Origin: Cycloclasticus sp.
Lineage (GTDB): Bacteria > Pseudomonadota > Gammaproteobacteria > Methylococcales > Cycloclasticaceae
Direction: 5' to 3'
DNA length: 64,000 bases
Assembly (NCBI GenBank): GCA_040743155.1
Contig: JBFLJU010000001.1
Location: 1,116,001-1,180,000 of the forward strand
Below are positions 25,657-34,506 of the stretch, in pieces. The notes under the pieces are model-generated. The model saw only the letters and a program-made list of their open reading frames with translations, was not told the origin of the DNA and made no database searches. The position numbers and the translations under genes were made by a program. Each line of letters begins with the position of its first letter. The first letter of the stretch is position 1.

Positions 25657-27099
25657 TTAAATGGCGCTTTGACTAACAAATTTTACGATCCGATAAGCAT
25701 CAAGCCCTTCGTACCCACCTTCGCTGCCATACCCTGATTGGCGACGCCCTCCGAGTGGAGAATCTAGAAAAACAACTGGGAAACCATTGATTCCAACTTT
25801 ACCCGAATCTAAATCCCTGCCTAAGTTATCAATCGTTTCCTGAGAACCACTAAACGCATATGAAGCCAGTGCAAAATCGGTATTGTTTGCCGTCTCAATA
25901 GCTTCTTCATAGGTATCAAATTTATTGATGATCGCGATAGGACCAAAGGGCTCTTCCTGCATTATTCTTGCAGTTGATGGCACGTCGGCCAACACGGTTG
26001 CTTCATAAAAATTCCCTGCACGATCGATGCGTTTACCGCCGCTCATCAAACGCGCTCCTTTGTCGACAGCATCTTTTACTAGTGCATCTAATTCACCAAT
26101 TCGGCGTGGGTTTGCTAATGGCCCCATTTGAGTATCCGCATCCAAACCATTGCCGATACGAAGCCCGGCAAATTTTTCTGTAAAGCCCTGTAAGAACTGA
26201 TCATAAACAGCTGCTTGCACAAAGAATCGAGTAGGTGAAATGCACACTTGCCCTGAATTACGACTTTTTGTCATCACCGATAAATCAGTGGCTTTTGCTA
26301 TATCTGCATCATTAAAAATCAACACCGGCGCATGGCCGCCCAACTCCATGACACATGGTTTAGCTTGATCACCGGCCAATGATGCTAGTTGTTGGCCCAC
26401 AGGCGTTGAACCAGTGAAGGATATTTTTTTAATCACTGGTGACTCAATTAATGTCTTGCTGATAAGCGCTGAGTCACCCATCAATATATTCACAACGCCC
26501 TTAGGTAAACCCGCTTTATCAAGCGCATCCACCATCGCCATAAATGAAACCGGCGTTTCCTTTGCAGGTTTAATAATGACCGAGCAGCCAACAGCCATCG
26601 CCGAGGCCATTTTACGTGTCGCTAATGAGGCCGGGAAATTCCATGCAGGAAACGCGGCAACGGGGCCAATCGGCTCCTTCTTAACTGTTCTATCAACGAA
26701 ACCATTCATTTCTGGCAAGGTGCGGTCGTTATGCTCGGCGGCGGCCGTTGAACACCACTCCAATAAACACGCGCAATTTTCAACTTCTCCTTTCGAGTCA
26801 GCCAGAGGTTTACCATGCTCCATCGTCATACAGCGTGCCGTGTGCTCAGCATTCTCACGAATGATGGCCGCTGCGCGGTGCATAATATCAATACGTTCGT
26901 CGTAGCTGGTTTCACGCCATATTTTAAAACCTGCCTCTGAAGACGCTAATGCACGAGCTATTTGTTCCTCGTCTGCAAAAGGAAATTTGGCTAATACTTC
27001 ATCCGTTGCTGGGTTTAATACCTCACCATAACGGCTAGCTTGCGTAATCCATTCGCCATCAATATATAAGGCGGGTGTCGTGTAATCAGTGTTTTCCAT
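25657..27099 (-). CDS. NAD(P)-dependent aldehyde dehydrogenase (semialdehyde dehydrogenase-like)
   Basis: A 480-residue ALDH. The NAD-binding block is FTGSTPVGQQL, the general base Glu is in MELGGHAP, and the catalytic Cys is in SGQVCISPTRF; the C-terminal EEPFGPIAII block is also present. The style is that of succinate- and other omega-semialdehyde dehydrogenases. The start is the ATG at 27099, eight bases after AGGAG; a longer frame to 27147 would overlap the previous gene. It is co-directional with the alcohol dehydrogenase (16-base gap), so the two together turn an omega-hydroxy acid into a dicarboxylic acid. Confidence 0.87.
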   Translation of the reverse strand: MENTDYTTPALYIDGEWITQASRYGEVLNPATDEVLAKFPFADEEQIARALASSEAGFKIWRETSYDERIDIMHRAAAIIRENAEHTARCMTMEHGKPLADSKGEVENCACLLEWCSTAAAEHNDRTLPEMNGFVDRTVKKEPIGPVAAFPAWNFPASLATRKMASAMAVGCSVIIKPAKETPVSFMAMVDALDKAGLPKGVVNILMGDSALISKTLIESPVIKKISFTGSTPVGQQLASLAGDQAKPCVMELGGHAPVLIFNDADIAKATDLSVMTKSRNSGQVCISPTRFFVQAAVYDQFLQGFTEKFAGLRIGNGLDADTQMGPLANPRRIGELDALVKDAVDKGARLMSGGKRIDRAGNFYEATVLADVPSTARIMQEEPFGPIAIINKFDTYEEAIETANNTDFALASYAFSGSQETIDNLGRDLDSGKVGINGFPVVFLDSPLGGRRQSGYGSEGGYEGLDAYRIVKFVSQSAI

Positions 27100-27139
27100 T
27101 CTTTGTTCTCCTAAAATAATACGTTTAATGAGTGTTTGT

Positions 27140-29221
27140 TTATTCATTACTTATGATTAAGGCATCGAGAGCAATCACGTTGTTGTTGGTTGCTCGTAAT
27201 GGGTTTACTTCGATGCTGCTAATGTGACTGACGTTATTTACGGCTAATACCGACAGGCGGCTAATCGCATCTGCTGCTGCATTCAAGTTGATTGATTGTT
27301 GCCCACGCGCACCTTGAAAAATGGCTGCACCACGTAATGATTGCAGCATTGATAATGCCCTCTCAGTACTAACCGGTGCCAACGACAGGCGGACATCTTT
27401 CAAAATTTCCGTATAAACACCACCAAGACCCACCATGATAATGGGCCCCATTACGGGGTCACGCTGTGTGCCAATAATAAAATCAACCCCGTCGCCAATC
27501 ATTGGGCTGATCAGTAGGCCTTCTATTTTTGCATTGGGTTCTTTTTCACGAATCGTTTTAAGCATCAATTCTGCTGCTTCACGAACCGCCTTTCCACTCA
27601 TCAAGTTCAGTGCCACGCCGCCTACTTCTGATTTATGAGCAATATCCGGCGAAACGATTTTCATCACGACAGGAAAGCCGATCTTAATGGCGCTGTCGCA
27701 TGCCTCTTGCGCACCAGTGACCAGCTCTTCTTTTGGAATAGGAATGCCCGCTCGTTCTATTAGAGACTTTGCTTCAGCCTCACCTATTTTTTCAACCGGT
27801 AATACGATATCGCCAATATCGGGGATCTCACCGTCTTCTCGATCCGACTGGTTGAATGTCGTATTGAACTTTGCCAACGCCGATAAAGCCACCACCGCTC
27901 GCGATGGGTCTTCAAACACCATGATGCCAACGGATTCATATTTTTCTTTTACCTCCTCCGTTGTTTGACCGATGACTGCAAACGGTTTATTGCGCCCTTT
28001 TATGCCATCACTTAAGGCATTAAATAGTTTTTCGCCATGCGCTGGCGAGCTTAGCCACGAGGTAAAAAAAGCAACTAATAAGTCATAGTGTCCTTCATCA
28101 ATCATGGCCATTAAATTCTCACTGACCAGTGAAAAATCATTTAATGCATTGCCTGTTATATCAACTGGGTTACGTGGCGAACAAAGAGGGTTACGTTCAA
28201 TCAGCCGGTCTTGTGTGACTTGCGGCATTGCTGGCACGGGAATACCCTGCTCTTCGGCCGCATCAGCCATCAAAACACCCGCACCACCGGATACCGTTAG
28301 AATCCCTAACTGATCACCCTTGGCGCGTGGTGACACACTAAAAGCATAAAGAATATCGAACATTTGCTCAGTCGTTCGGGCGCGTTGGGCACCGTATTGA
28401 TCAAGGAGTGCTTGGAAGCTGGCGTCAGATCCGGTCAATGAAGCGGTGTGCGACTGCACTGCTTCAGAGCCCACTTCGGAAACGCCTACTTTCATAATAA
28501 CAACCGCCTTGCCGGCAGTTCGAGCCTTTTTCAGCGCTCGAATTAATATGTCCGGTTTTTTAACGCCTTCCATATAACAGCCGACCACATCAACCGTATC
28601 AGAATCGATCAAATACTCGAGACATTCTGCGACCGTTAAATCCGACTCATTACCCGTGGATATCCACTTTGAAACACCTAAGTGACGAGATTTAGCCATC
28701 GTCAACAAATGCGTGCCGTACGCACCTGACTGAGTAATCAAGCCAACTCTACCCGCTTTTGGAAAGCCGCCTTCGAGACCCGAGGTAAACGTAGGACAGT
28801 TGCCGATGTCGCCATTGTATAGGCCTAGGCAATTAGGCCCTAAAATACGCATACCATAGCGTTTAGCAATGTCATCCACTTGCTGCTGAAGTGCATCACC
28901 ACTATGGCCAATCTCAGAAAAACCAGCTGAAAAAAGCGCGATCGCCTTCACGCCCTTTTCTCCACACGCCGTTAGCGCATCCGCCACCATCTTGGCTGAA
29001 ATCGCCAAGATGGCTAAATCGACAGTCCCTGGAATAGATGCAATATCTGAATACGCTTTTAAACCCTGAACTTCATCTCTATTCGGGTTTACAGGGTAAA
29101 TACGTCCTTTAAAACCAGCCTTTAGATAATAATCTATTGGACGGCCACCGATGCGTGCAGGGTTTGACGATGCACCAATAACGGCAACCGAGGCTGGTTC
29201 AAATAATGCCTTCAAACTCAT
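27140..29221 (-). CDS. ADP-forming acyl-CoA synthetase (fused alpha-beta)
   Basis: A 693-residue acetate-CoA ligase (ADP-forming) family protein. N-terminal CoA-binding domain (SVAVIGASSNPARIGGRPI), succinyl-CoA-ligase-like middle with the phospho-His region (VQSHTASLTGSDASF), and a C-terminal ATP-grasp domain from about residue 470 (FPVVMKIVSPDIAHKSEVGGV). It forms an acyl-CoA with ATP giving ADP and phosphate. Placed between the BVMO and the aldehyde dehydrogenase, it probably activates an acid made in this operon. A shorter relative without the ATP-grasp half is at 52.2 kb. Confidence 0.85.
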   Translation of the reverse strand: MSLKALFEPASVAVIGASSNPARIGGRPIDYYLKAGFKGRIYPVNPNRDEVQGLKAYSDIASIPGTVDLAILAISAKMVADALTACGEKGVKAIALFSAGFSEIGHSGDALQQQVDDIAKRYGMRILGPNCLGLYNGDIGNCPTFTSGLEGGFPKAGRVGLITQSGAYGTHLLTMAKSRHLGVSKWISTGNESDLTVAECLEYLIDSDTVDVVGCYMEGVKKPDILIRALKKARTAGKAVVIMKVGVSEVGSEAVQSHTASLTGSDASFQALLDQYGAQRARTTEQMFDILYAFSVSPRAKGDQLGILTVSGGAGVLMADAAEEQGIPVPAMPQVTQDRLIERNPLCSPRNPVDITGNALNDFSLVSENLMAMIDEGHYDLLVAFFTSWLSSPAHGEKLFNALSDGIKGRNKPFAVIGQTTEEVKEKYESVGIMVFEDPSRAVVALSALAKFNTTFNQSDREDGEIPDIGDIVLPVEKIGEAEAKSLIERAGIPIPKEELVTGAQEACDSAIKIGFPVVMKIVSPDIAHKSEVGGVALNLMSGKAVREAAELMLKTIREKEPNAKIEGLLISPMIGDGVDFIIGTQRDPVMGPIIMVGLGGVYTEILKDVRLSLAPVSTERALSMLQSLRGAAIFQGARGQQSINLNAAADAISRLSVLAVNNVSHISSIEVNPLRATNNNVIALDALIISNE

Positions 29222-29263
29222 AGCGCTACCGGTTACTTTGCAGCGCTTTCTTAAGCACTGACT

Positions 29264-30901
29264 TTATAGCTCACTTGAATGCTTAAACTTAAAGTTTTGA
29301 TAACCGCTTGCGGCTTCTTCATTCAAGACGTTTGTATAGTTCCCAAGGCCCGCTAAATAAAACTGAACTGAACTCTCTCTGCCCGGAATATTAGTACCAA
29401 AAATCCATGACTCAGCCTTTGAAAATAAAGTCGCATCGGCAATTTCTTTACATGTATTTGTCCAATCATTTTCGGCATCATGAGTCGGCTCTGCCGTTAC
29501 TTGGCCTTTATCTCGCATCTCTTTAATAAAATCTGAAATCCACTCAACTTGCACTTCAATACTTGGCGGGAGATTGGTGAACGGTCCGTTTGGCCCTAAA
29601 ATCATGTGCATATTTGGGAAACCAGCACTCGACACACCTATGTAACTCGTTGGCGCATGCTCCCACTTGTCTTTCATCTGTACGCCGTCACGACCGCGAA
29701 TATCAATCTTGGTATAGTTACCATCAACGGAATCAAAACCTGTTGCATACACAAGAACATCTAATTCATGCTCGCCATCTTCAGTCAACACACCGTTCGG
29801 TGTAATCTCAATAATAGGGTGAGCCTTTACATCCACTAGCGAAACGTTATCGCGGTTGTAGGTTGCGTAGTAACCAGAGTCACACAATGGACGTTTTGCG
29901 TACAGGTCGTAAGGCTTTAATTTCTCTGCCGTCTCGGGGTCGTCAACAATTTCATCAATTTTCTTACGAATAAACGTACACGCAGCTTCATTTGACCCTG
30001 CGTCAACGGCGATATCACTAAAGGTTTCAAACATAAAGCGGAATCCACCCCCACTGTTCCATGCCGCTTCAAAGACTTTGTCTGTTTCTGCTACTGGCAA
30101 GCCAGCAGCAGGCACAATACTTTCTTCAAAACCAAACGCGACCATTGAGCCTTTAATTTGTTTCCAACTAGCGTCGTAATTCGCTTTAATATCTTTAGAA
30201 AAATCTTCCGATATTGGTCCATTACCAATAGGCACCGTATATTGCGGAGACCGTTGGAACACCGTCAAATGACCCGCCGTTTTAGCCGTTTGAGTAATGA
30301 ACTGAGTACCGGTTGAACCTGTTCCAATTACGCCCACACGCTTTCCTGAGAAGTTTACGCCTTCGTGTGGCCAGTTAGCGGTATGGAACTGTTGACCCTT
30401 GAACGTTTCTCGACCTTTAAAGTTGGGGACGTTTGTAGCCGATAACAGCCCTAAACCAGTGACAAGGTGTTGCGCAGTTACCTTATCCCCTTTATCCGTG
30501 CTTATCTCCCAAAGGTTTGTGCTTTCATTAAAAACAGCAGACGTTACTTTTGTATCAAATTGGTAACTTTTACGAATTTCGTAGCGGTCAGCAAAATGAT
30601 TAAGGTATTCTAAAATTTCAGTCTGATTCACATAGCGGTTCTTCCAAGTCCATTCTTGAAGAAGCTCTTTATCAAACGAGTAACAATAGTAAAAACTTTC
30701 CGTGTCTGACAAAATTCCCGGGTAGCGGTTTGAATACCACGTACCACCAACATCGCCATCCTTGTCATAACACTGCACGCTCATGCCTAACTCATTACGC
30801 AGTTTATGCGTCATGTACATTCCACCAAACCCTGCACCAATGACAACGGCATCAAAATCCGCAGATGAATTTTTTGTACCGCCATTTACTTTATTACTCA
30901 T
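29264..30901 (-). CDS. Baeyer-Villiger monooxygenase, canonical fingerprint
   Basis: A 545-residue cyclohexanone-monooxygenase-type flavoprotein. FAD motif GAGFGG near residue 23, GGTWYSNRYPG, the complete fingerprint FKGQQFHTANWP, and NADPH motif GTGSTG are all intact, so it should convert a ketone to an ester or lactone. GGAGAG lies just before the ATG. It is preceded by an HSL-type hydrolase, which would open the lactone. It differs clearly from the two BVMOs at the left edge, whose fingerprint His is Ile. Confidence 0.9.
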   Translation of the reverse strand: MSNKVNGGTKNSSADFDAVVIGAGFGGMYMTHKLRNELGMSVQCYDKDGDVGGTWYSNRYPGILSDTESFYYCYSFDKELLQEWTWKNRYVNQTEILEYLNHFADRYEIRKSYQFDTKVTSAVFNESTNLWEISTDKGDKVTAQHLVTGLGLLSATNVPNFKGRETFKGQQFHTANWPHEGVNFSGKRVGVIGTGSTGTQFITQTAKTAGHLTVFQRSPQYTVPIGNGPISEDFSKDIKANYDASWKQIKGSMVAFGFEESIVPAAGLPVAETDKVFEAAWNSGGGFRFMFETFSDIAVDAGSNEAACTFIRKKIDEIVDDPETAEKLKPYDLYAKRPLCDSGYYATYNRDNVSLVDVKAHPIIEITPNGVLTEDGEHELDVLVYATGFDSVDGNYTKIDIRGRDGVQMKDKWEHAPTSYIGVSSAGFPNMHMILGPNGPFTNLPPSIEVQVEWISDFIKEMRDKGQVTAEPTHDAENDWTNTCKEIADATLFSKAESWIFGTNIPGRESSVQFYLAGLGNYTNVLNEEAASGYQNFKFKHSSEL

Positions 30902-30938
30902 ATGTTCTCTCCAAAAAAGCTGTTTCTATTATTAGTAT

Positions 30939-31838
30939 TTATAAATTTGCGTACCATTCAGAGATTCTCTGAATTTCAGCATCCGCTTCTGGTGCTCTTC
31001 CAGCTAAAAACGGAAATACGTGTTGCATATCATCAACCACCGATAAGGTTGAATCTACCCCAGCATCGCTTGCCATTGAATGTAATCGACGCGAATCATC
31101 CACCAACGTTTCTACACTCCCAGCACATATATAGAGCGACGGATAACCGGTGAAATCAGCATACAGTGGGTTCGCTAATGAATCGTTGGCCTTACCTCCT
31201 TCGCCTAAAAACATACCAACCATTGCTTCAAGTACAGGGCGTTTAACCAGTGCATCTGTTGCTTCATTATGGTCTAGGCTTGCGCCACTCAATTCCATAT
31301 CTAACCAAGGCGAAAAGGCGATGACACTTTTCGGTAAAGGTAAGCCCAGTTCACGGAATTTCATGACCGAAGAGATTGCTAAGTTGCCACCGGCTGAATC
31401 ACCAATAGTCGTTATATTTTCCGGCTCAAAACCTCGACTTAGTAGCTCTTTATAAACGGCCGTCGCATCGTCAATTTGTGCTGGAAATGGATATTCTGGA
31501 GCAAGCCGGTAATCTAATACCAAAGCTATTGCTCCTAATGCTTTAGCCACATGACCCGCAAGTTTACGGTGGCTATCGGCGGAGCCAACCGCAAATCCCC
31601 CGCCGTGTGTATAAATGAGAATTTTAGAACTATCGCTGTCAACTGGTAACGCCCAAATTGCATTAATCCCAGCTATATTTTCATTTTTATAGCTGACGTT
31701 TTCTGGCTCCATCGTGGGCTTTCCCCACTCATCAAATAATGCGCGCATGTCGTCAAGCCCCATTTCTGGGTTTGCCGTCATACGATCCATCCAATTTTGA
31801 TAAAGAGCCCGTAAATAATCTGATTCTTTTGACGCCAT
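30939..31838 (-). CDS. HSL-family alpha/beta hydrolase, monoterpene epsilon-lactone hydrolase-like
   Basis: A 299-residue hormone-sensitive-lipase-type esterase. The oxyanion motif HGGG is near residue 78, nucleophile Ser lies in GDSAGG near residue 150, acidic residue in ETLVDDS and catalytic His in MQHVFPF. The overall length and N-terminus recall the Rhodococcus monoterpene lactone hydrolase MlhB and ChnC-type caprolactone hydrolases. First gene of the operon, directly before the BVMO (37 bases), with AGAGAGGA before its ATG. Reaction inferred: hydrolysis of the lactone formed by the BVMO to a hydroxy acid. Confidence 0.85.
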   Translation of the reverse strand: MASKESDYLRALYQNWMDRMTANPEMGLDDMRALFDEWGKPTMEPENVSYKNENIAGINAIWALPVDSDSSKILIYTHGGGFAVGSADSHRKLAGHVAKALGAIALVLDYRLAPEYPFPAQIDDATAVYKELLSRGFEPENITTIGDSAGGNLAISSVMKFRELGLPLPKSVIAFSPWLDMELSGASLDHNEATDALVKRPVLEAMVGMFLGEGGKANDSLANPLYADFTGYPSLYICAGSVETLVDDSRRLHSMASDAGVDSTLSVVDDMQHVFPFLAGRAPEADAEIQRISEWYANL

Positions 31839-31894
31839 TCCTCTCTTCCTCTTTTATATAATGATTAAGTCATCACCGTTTAAGACTTACCCAG

Positions 31895-31917
31895 CCATGC
31901 TATTTCATACCGCATGG
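31895..31917. repeat. inverted repeat in the hydrolase promoter region
   Basis: CCATGC / GCATGG with an 11-base spacer, in the 256-base gap between the AraC gene and the hydrolase operon. It could be a regulator site or a weak hairpin ending the AraC transcript. Nothing else is evident in this gap. Confidence 0.3.
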
Positions 31918-32094
31918 TCACCCGCCAAAGGTGATTGTGTTGTCTTTTTCCATAGCCAAAAAGCTCTGACACGCTCAACAAACAACGATAAACACCCAAT
32001 TATAATGACAGTAATTTTCATTCCTCTAGAACTATAAGAAGGGAGTTTAGAACAATCTTGCTGTATTTTTATCCTCGCTTAGTAAGCCACCTTT

Positions 32095-32889
32095 CTAATT
32101 TTTTAGCCGGCGCAAAGCAGCGGGCGTTGTTCCAACAAAGCGACGAATAACTCGCGTTAAATGACTTTGATCGGCAAAGCCACATTCTGATGCAATGGCC
32201 TTAATCGGCAACGGCGTTGTTGAAAGGAGTGTTAGGGCTAGATCAACCCGTTTTTTTATCACGTACGCGTGAGGTGAACAGCCGAACTCTTTAGAAAATT
32301 TACGACTAAAATGAAAAACACTCAAGTGCACCAATTCTGCTAATTCAGCCATTGAAATATTAAGGCCAATAGACTCTTCAATGAAATCACTAATCAGACG
32401 CTTTTGAGCGCCAGTAAAGCCGCCGTGTGATGCTTCATTAAACACGACATTCGAGTAACGTCGTAAGATGTGAACACAGGCTTGATTTTTTAACGCGTCG
32501 ACATACAGTTGAGTGCCAAACCCTCCCATCGCCAACTCTTTTTCGAGCTGCGATACCAGCATCGGCAAAACCTCATCTTCAGACCTAACGCAATCGGTCA
32601 ATGCTATGTCAGCAATGTCACGATTAAAAACGTCGCCAGCAACAGACGCAAGCGAGGCATGAGATAAATAAAGGTGTGAAACATCTATCGGGCTATCCCA
32701 TCTCCATTGTGACTCTTGCGCTCGTGTTAGCACAGAAACAACGCCCGGTTCAACTTGATGTTTTTCCCATACCTTACCGCTGCGTCGGCTCATACCAGAG
32801 CGCCGCCCCTTATACACGACAAACATATAATCACGCATAGTGGGAATAGCAACATCCAATTGAGGGTAGTGGTAACCACGCAGGGTCAT
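32095..32889 (-). CDS. AraC-family transcriptional regulator
   Basis: A 264-residue protein from the first ATG. The C-terminal double helix-turn-helix is clear (MAELAELVHLSVFHFSRKFSKEFG and IKAIASECGFADQSHLTRVIRRFVG). The open frame continues about 29 codons upstream to 32979 with sensible protein sequence (WIPGKVTFDSSVRAWDG), but without ATG, GTG or TTG; the likely start region has ATC/ATT after AGAGGGG. So either a rare ATT start (32976) is used or the original start codon has mutated. It sits just upstream of the hydrolase-BVMO operon on the same strand and is the probable activator. Confidence 0.82.
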   Translation of the reverse strand: MTLRGYHYPQLDVAIPTMRDYMFVVYKGRRSGMSRRSGKVWEKHQVEPGVVSVLTRAQESQWRWDSPIDVSHLYLSHASLASVAGDVFNRDIADIALTDCVRSEDEVLPMLVSQLEKELAMGGFGTQLYVDALKNQACVHILRRYSNVVFNEASHGGFTGAQKRLISDFIEESIGLNISMAELAELVHLSVFHFSRKFSKEFGCSPHAYVIKKRVDLALTLLSTTPLPIKAIASECGFADQSHLTRVIRRFVGTTPAALRRLKN

Positions 32890-33038
32890 GCCATCCCAAG
32901 CACGTACACTGCTATCAAAGGTTACCTTACCGGGAATCCAATGCTGGATTTTATCCGGCTCTACGAGTGTTTTAATGATTCACACCCCTCTTTATTTAAT
33001 GTTTTGTCGGCTGCCATCACCCATGCTATAAAAGCTAA

Positions 33039-33464
33039 TTATTTTCCTGCTATCTTTAAAAATGGCTCTGGCACTGGCGCTAATTTTCTAGTCTCGTAGT
33101 CCATAAAAACTATTCCAGTTTTCGCAACCGCCACGGTGTCCCCAGTTTGTTTATTGGTCATCTTATAAAAGAAGTCGCAACCTTTTGATGAAAAGTCACC
33201 CAGCGCTATTTCAACGACTAACACATCACCAAAATATGCTTCAGATCGATAATTAACAGCAATATCAGCCATGATAATGCCCTTCCCATCAACATCTAAC
33301 TCAGACATTCCATTCGCTTTAAAAAATTGTGCTCTAGCCTCATGGAGTAGAGAAATAATACTATCGTGCGCTAAATGATCCGCAAAATTAAGGTCAGTTA
33401 CACGAACAGAAAGCTCATGTTTGAATAATGTGTTGTCGGGGTACTGTATAGATATTCGCGCCAT
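33039..33464 (-). CDS. 4-hydroxybenzoyl-CoA-type acyl-CoA thioesterase
   Basis: A 141-residue hot-dog-fold thioesterase. The N-terminal VRVTDLNFADHLAHDSIISLLHEAR matches the active-site helix region of the YbgC/4HBT group (D in the DLN..DH stretch), and the central YRSEAYFGDVL is typical. It hydrolyses acyl-CoA esters, perhaps freeing CoA when an intermediate builds up. It sits between the terminator region at 33.6 kb and the AraC gene. Confidence 0.8.
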   Translation of the reverse strand: MARISIQYPDNTLFKHELSVRVTDLNFADHLAHDSIISLLHEARAQFFKANGMSELDVDGKGIIMADIAVNYRSEAYFGDVLVVEIALGDFSSKGCDFFYKMTNKQTGDTVAVAKTGIVFMDYETRKLAPVPEPFLKIAGK

Positions 33465-33602
33465 TTTAAATTTTTACCGAGTGTTAGTTAGATTATTAAA
33501 GTATATCACTGCAAAATACCAGTGTAACTCCCCAAATTTCAAAACGAAGGGTTGAAGTGTCGACCCTTACGGTTGATATTCAACAGCCTTTTAAATCATT
33601 TA

Positions 33603-33634
33603 AATGAACCTCTTTCTTGTCAAAGAGGTTCATT
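33603..33634. terminator. hairpin with 13-base arms
   Basis: AATGAACCTCTTT / AAAGAGGTTCATT with loop CTTGTC. It lies in the gap between the crotonase stop (33691) and the thioesterase start. Together with the second hairpin just beside it, it separates the two minus-strand units. Confidence 0.6.
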
Positions 33635-33660
33635 ATCGTTAATCAATTATTTTTTTAAAA

Positions 33661-33684
33661 CAGCTGCCTTATCAGTGGCAGCTG
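33661..33684 (-). terminator. terminator of the TetR-headed operon
   Basis: CAGCTGCC / GGCAGCTG with an eight-base loop, seven bases after the crotonase stop on the minus strand, followed on that strand by TTTT. Confidence 0.65.
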
Positions 33685-33690
33685 GTTCAA

Positions 33691-34506
33691 TTACGTCTTA
33701 TCAAAAAATCGTTCGAGTGCTTGTTGGTGCTCTGGTGCATGATGAAACATTGCTTGGTTGGCTGAACAAAGGTTAAGGTGATCTTCATACCCTAGAGAAT
33801 CTGTTGACCTTAATAAACGCTTAGTCACTACCAATGTTTCGCGTGATTTTTCAGCAATACTCGCTGCAAGCTCCAACGCAGAACTCATAAGTTCATCATG
33901 CTCAACGAGCTTTAACAAAAGCCCCATTTCTAACGCTTCTTCCGCGCGTACCGTTCTACCCGTCAACACCAACTCTGCAGCTCTTTGTGCACCGACAGTT
34001 TTTCGTAACAACCAACACGCCCCATCGCCTGGAATAACGGCTAAATTTAAAAAGGACGAACAGAACGTTGATTTTTTAGAGCCGATTCTTAAGTCGCATA
34101 ACAGCGCAAGATCAAACCCCGCACCTGCCGCCGCACCATTGACCGCAGCAATAACCGGTATTTCAATCGAATAAAGGAGTTTAGATAAACTGTGAATACC
34201 GTTGCGGTAATTATTCTGTAACTCCAAATGATTACCGGCAAACATCTTTTCTCTATTCAACATGTCTTTAACATTGCCGCCCGATGAAAAGCCTTTACCT
34301 TCGCCAGTGAGAATACACACAGAGACATCTGGGTTCTGTTGAATCGCAGTAAAAACTGCCTTTACCTCTTCCAGCAATAGCGGGTCTGTAATAGCATTCC
34401 GTGTCGCCGGATCGCTCAATGTGACCGTAGCGATATTATTTTTGACGTCTAGCTTAACTGTTTTGTATGTCAATTTTCTATCCAATGAGTTATTTAAGGT
34501 TACCAA
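33691..34506 (-). CDS. enoyl-CoA hydratase/isomerase family protein
   Basis: Crotonase of up to 271 residues. Oxyanion regions are FSSGGNVKDM and NGAAAGAGFDLA; Asp in IPGDGACWLL sits where many family members carry a second catalytic acid. It hydrates or isomerises an enoyl-CoA. The frame opens at a TTG that overlaps the stop of the CoA-transferase gene (TATTGGTAA); a later TTG is possible, so the first residues are unsure. It resembles the crotonase at 62.9 kb, which shares the GNVK and IPGDGG patterns. Last gene of the TetR-headed operon. Confidence 0.82.
   Translation of the reverse strand: MVTLNNSLDRKLTYKTVKLDVKNNIATVTLSDPATRNAITDPLLLEEVKAVFTAIQQNPDVSVCILTGEGKGFSSGGNVKDMLNREKMFAGNHLELQNNYRNGIHSLSKLLYSIEIPVIAAVNGAAAGAGFDLALLCDLRIGSKKSTFCSSFLNLAVIPGDGACWLLRKTVGAQRAAELVLTGRTVRAEEALEMGLLLKLVEHDELMSSALELAASIAEKSRETLVVTKRLLRSTDSLGYEDHLNLCSANQAMFHHAPEHQQALERFFDKT

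Noticed and set aside
31839-32094. A small gene in the gap before the lactone-hydrolase operon
   Set aside because: No frame with a ribosome site on either strand; only an inverted repeat is visible.
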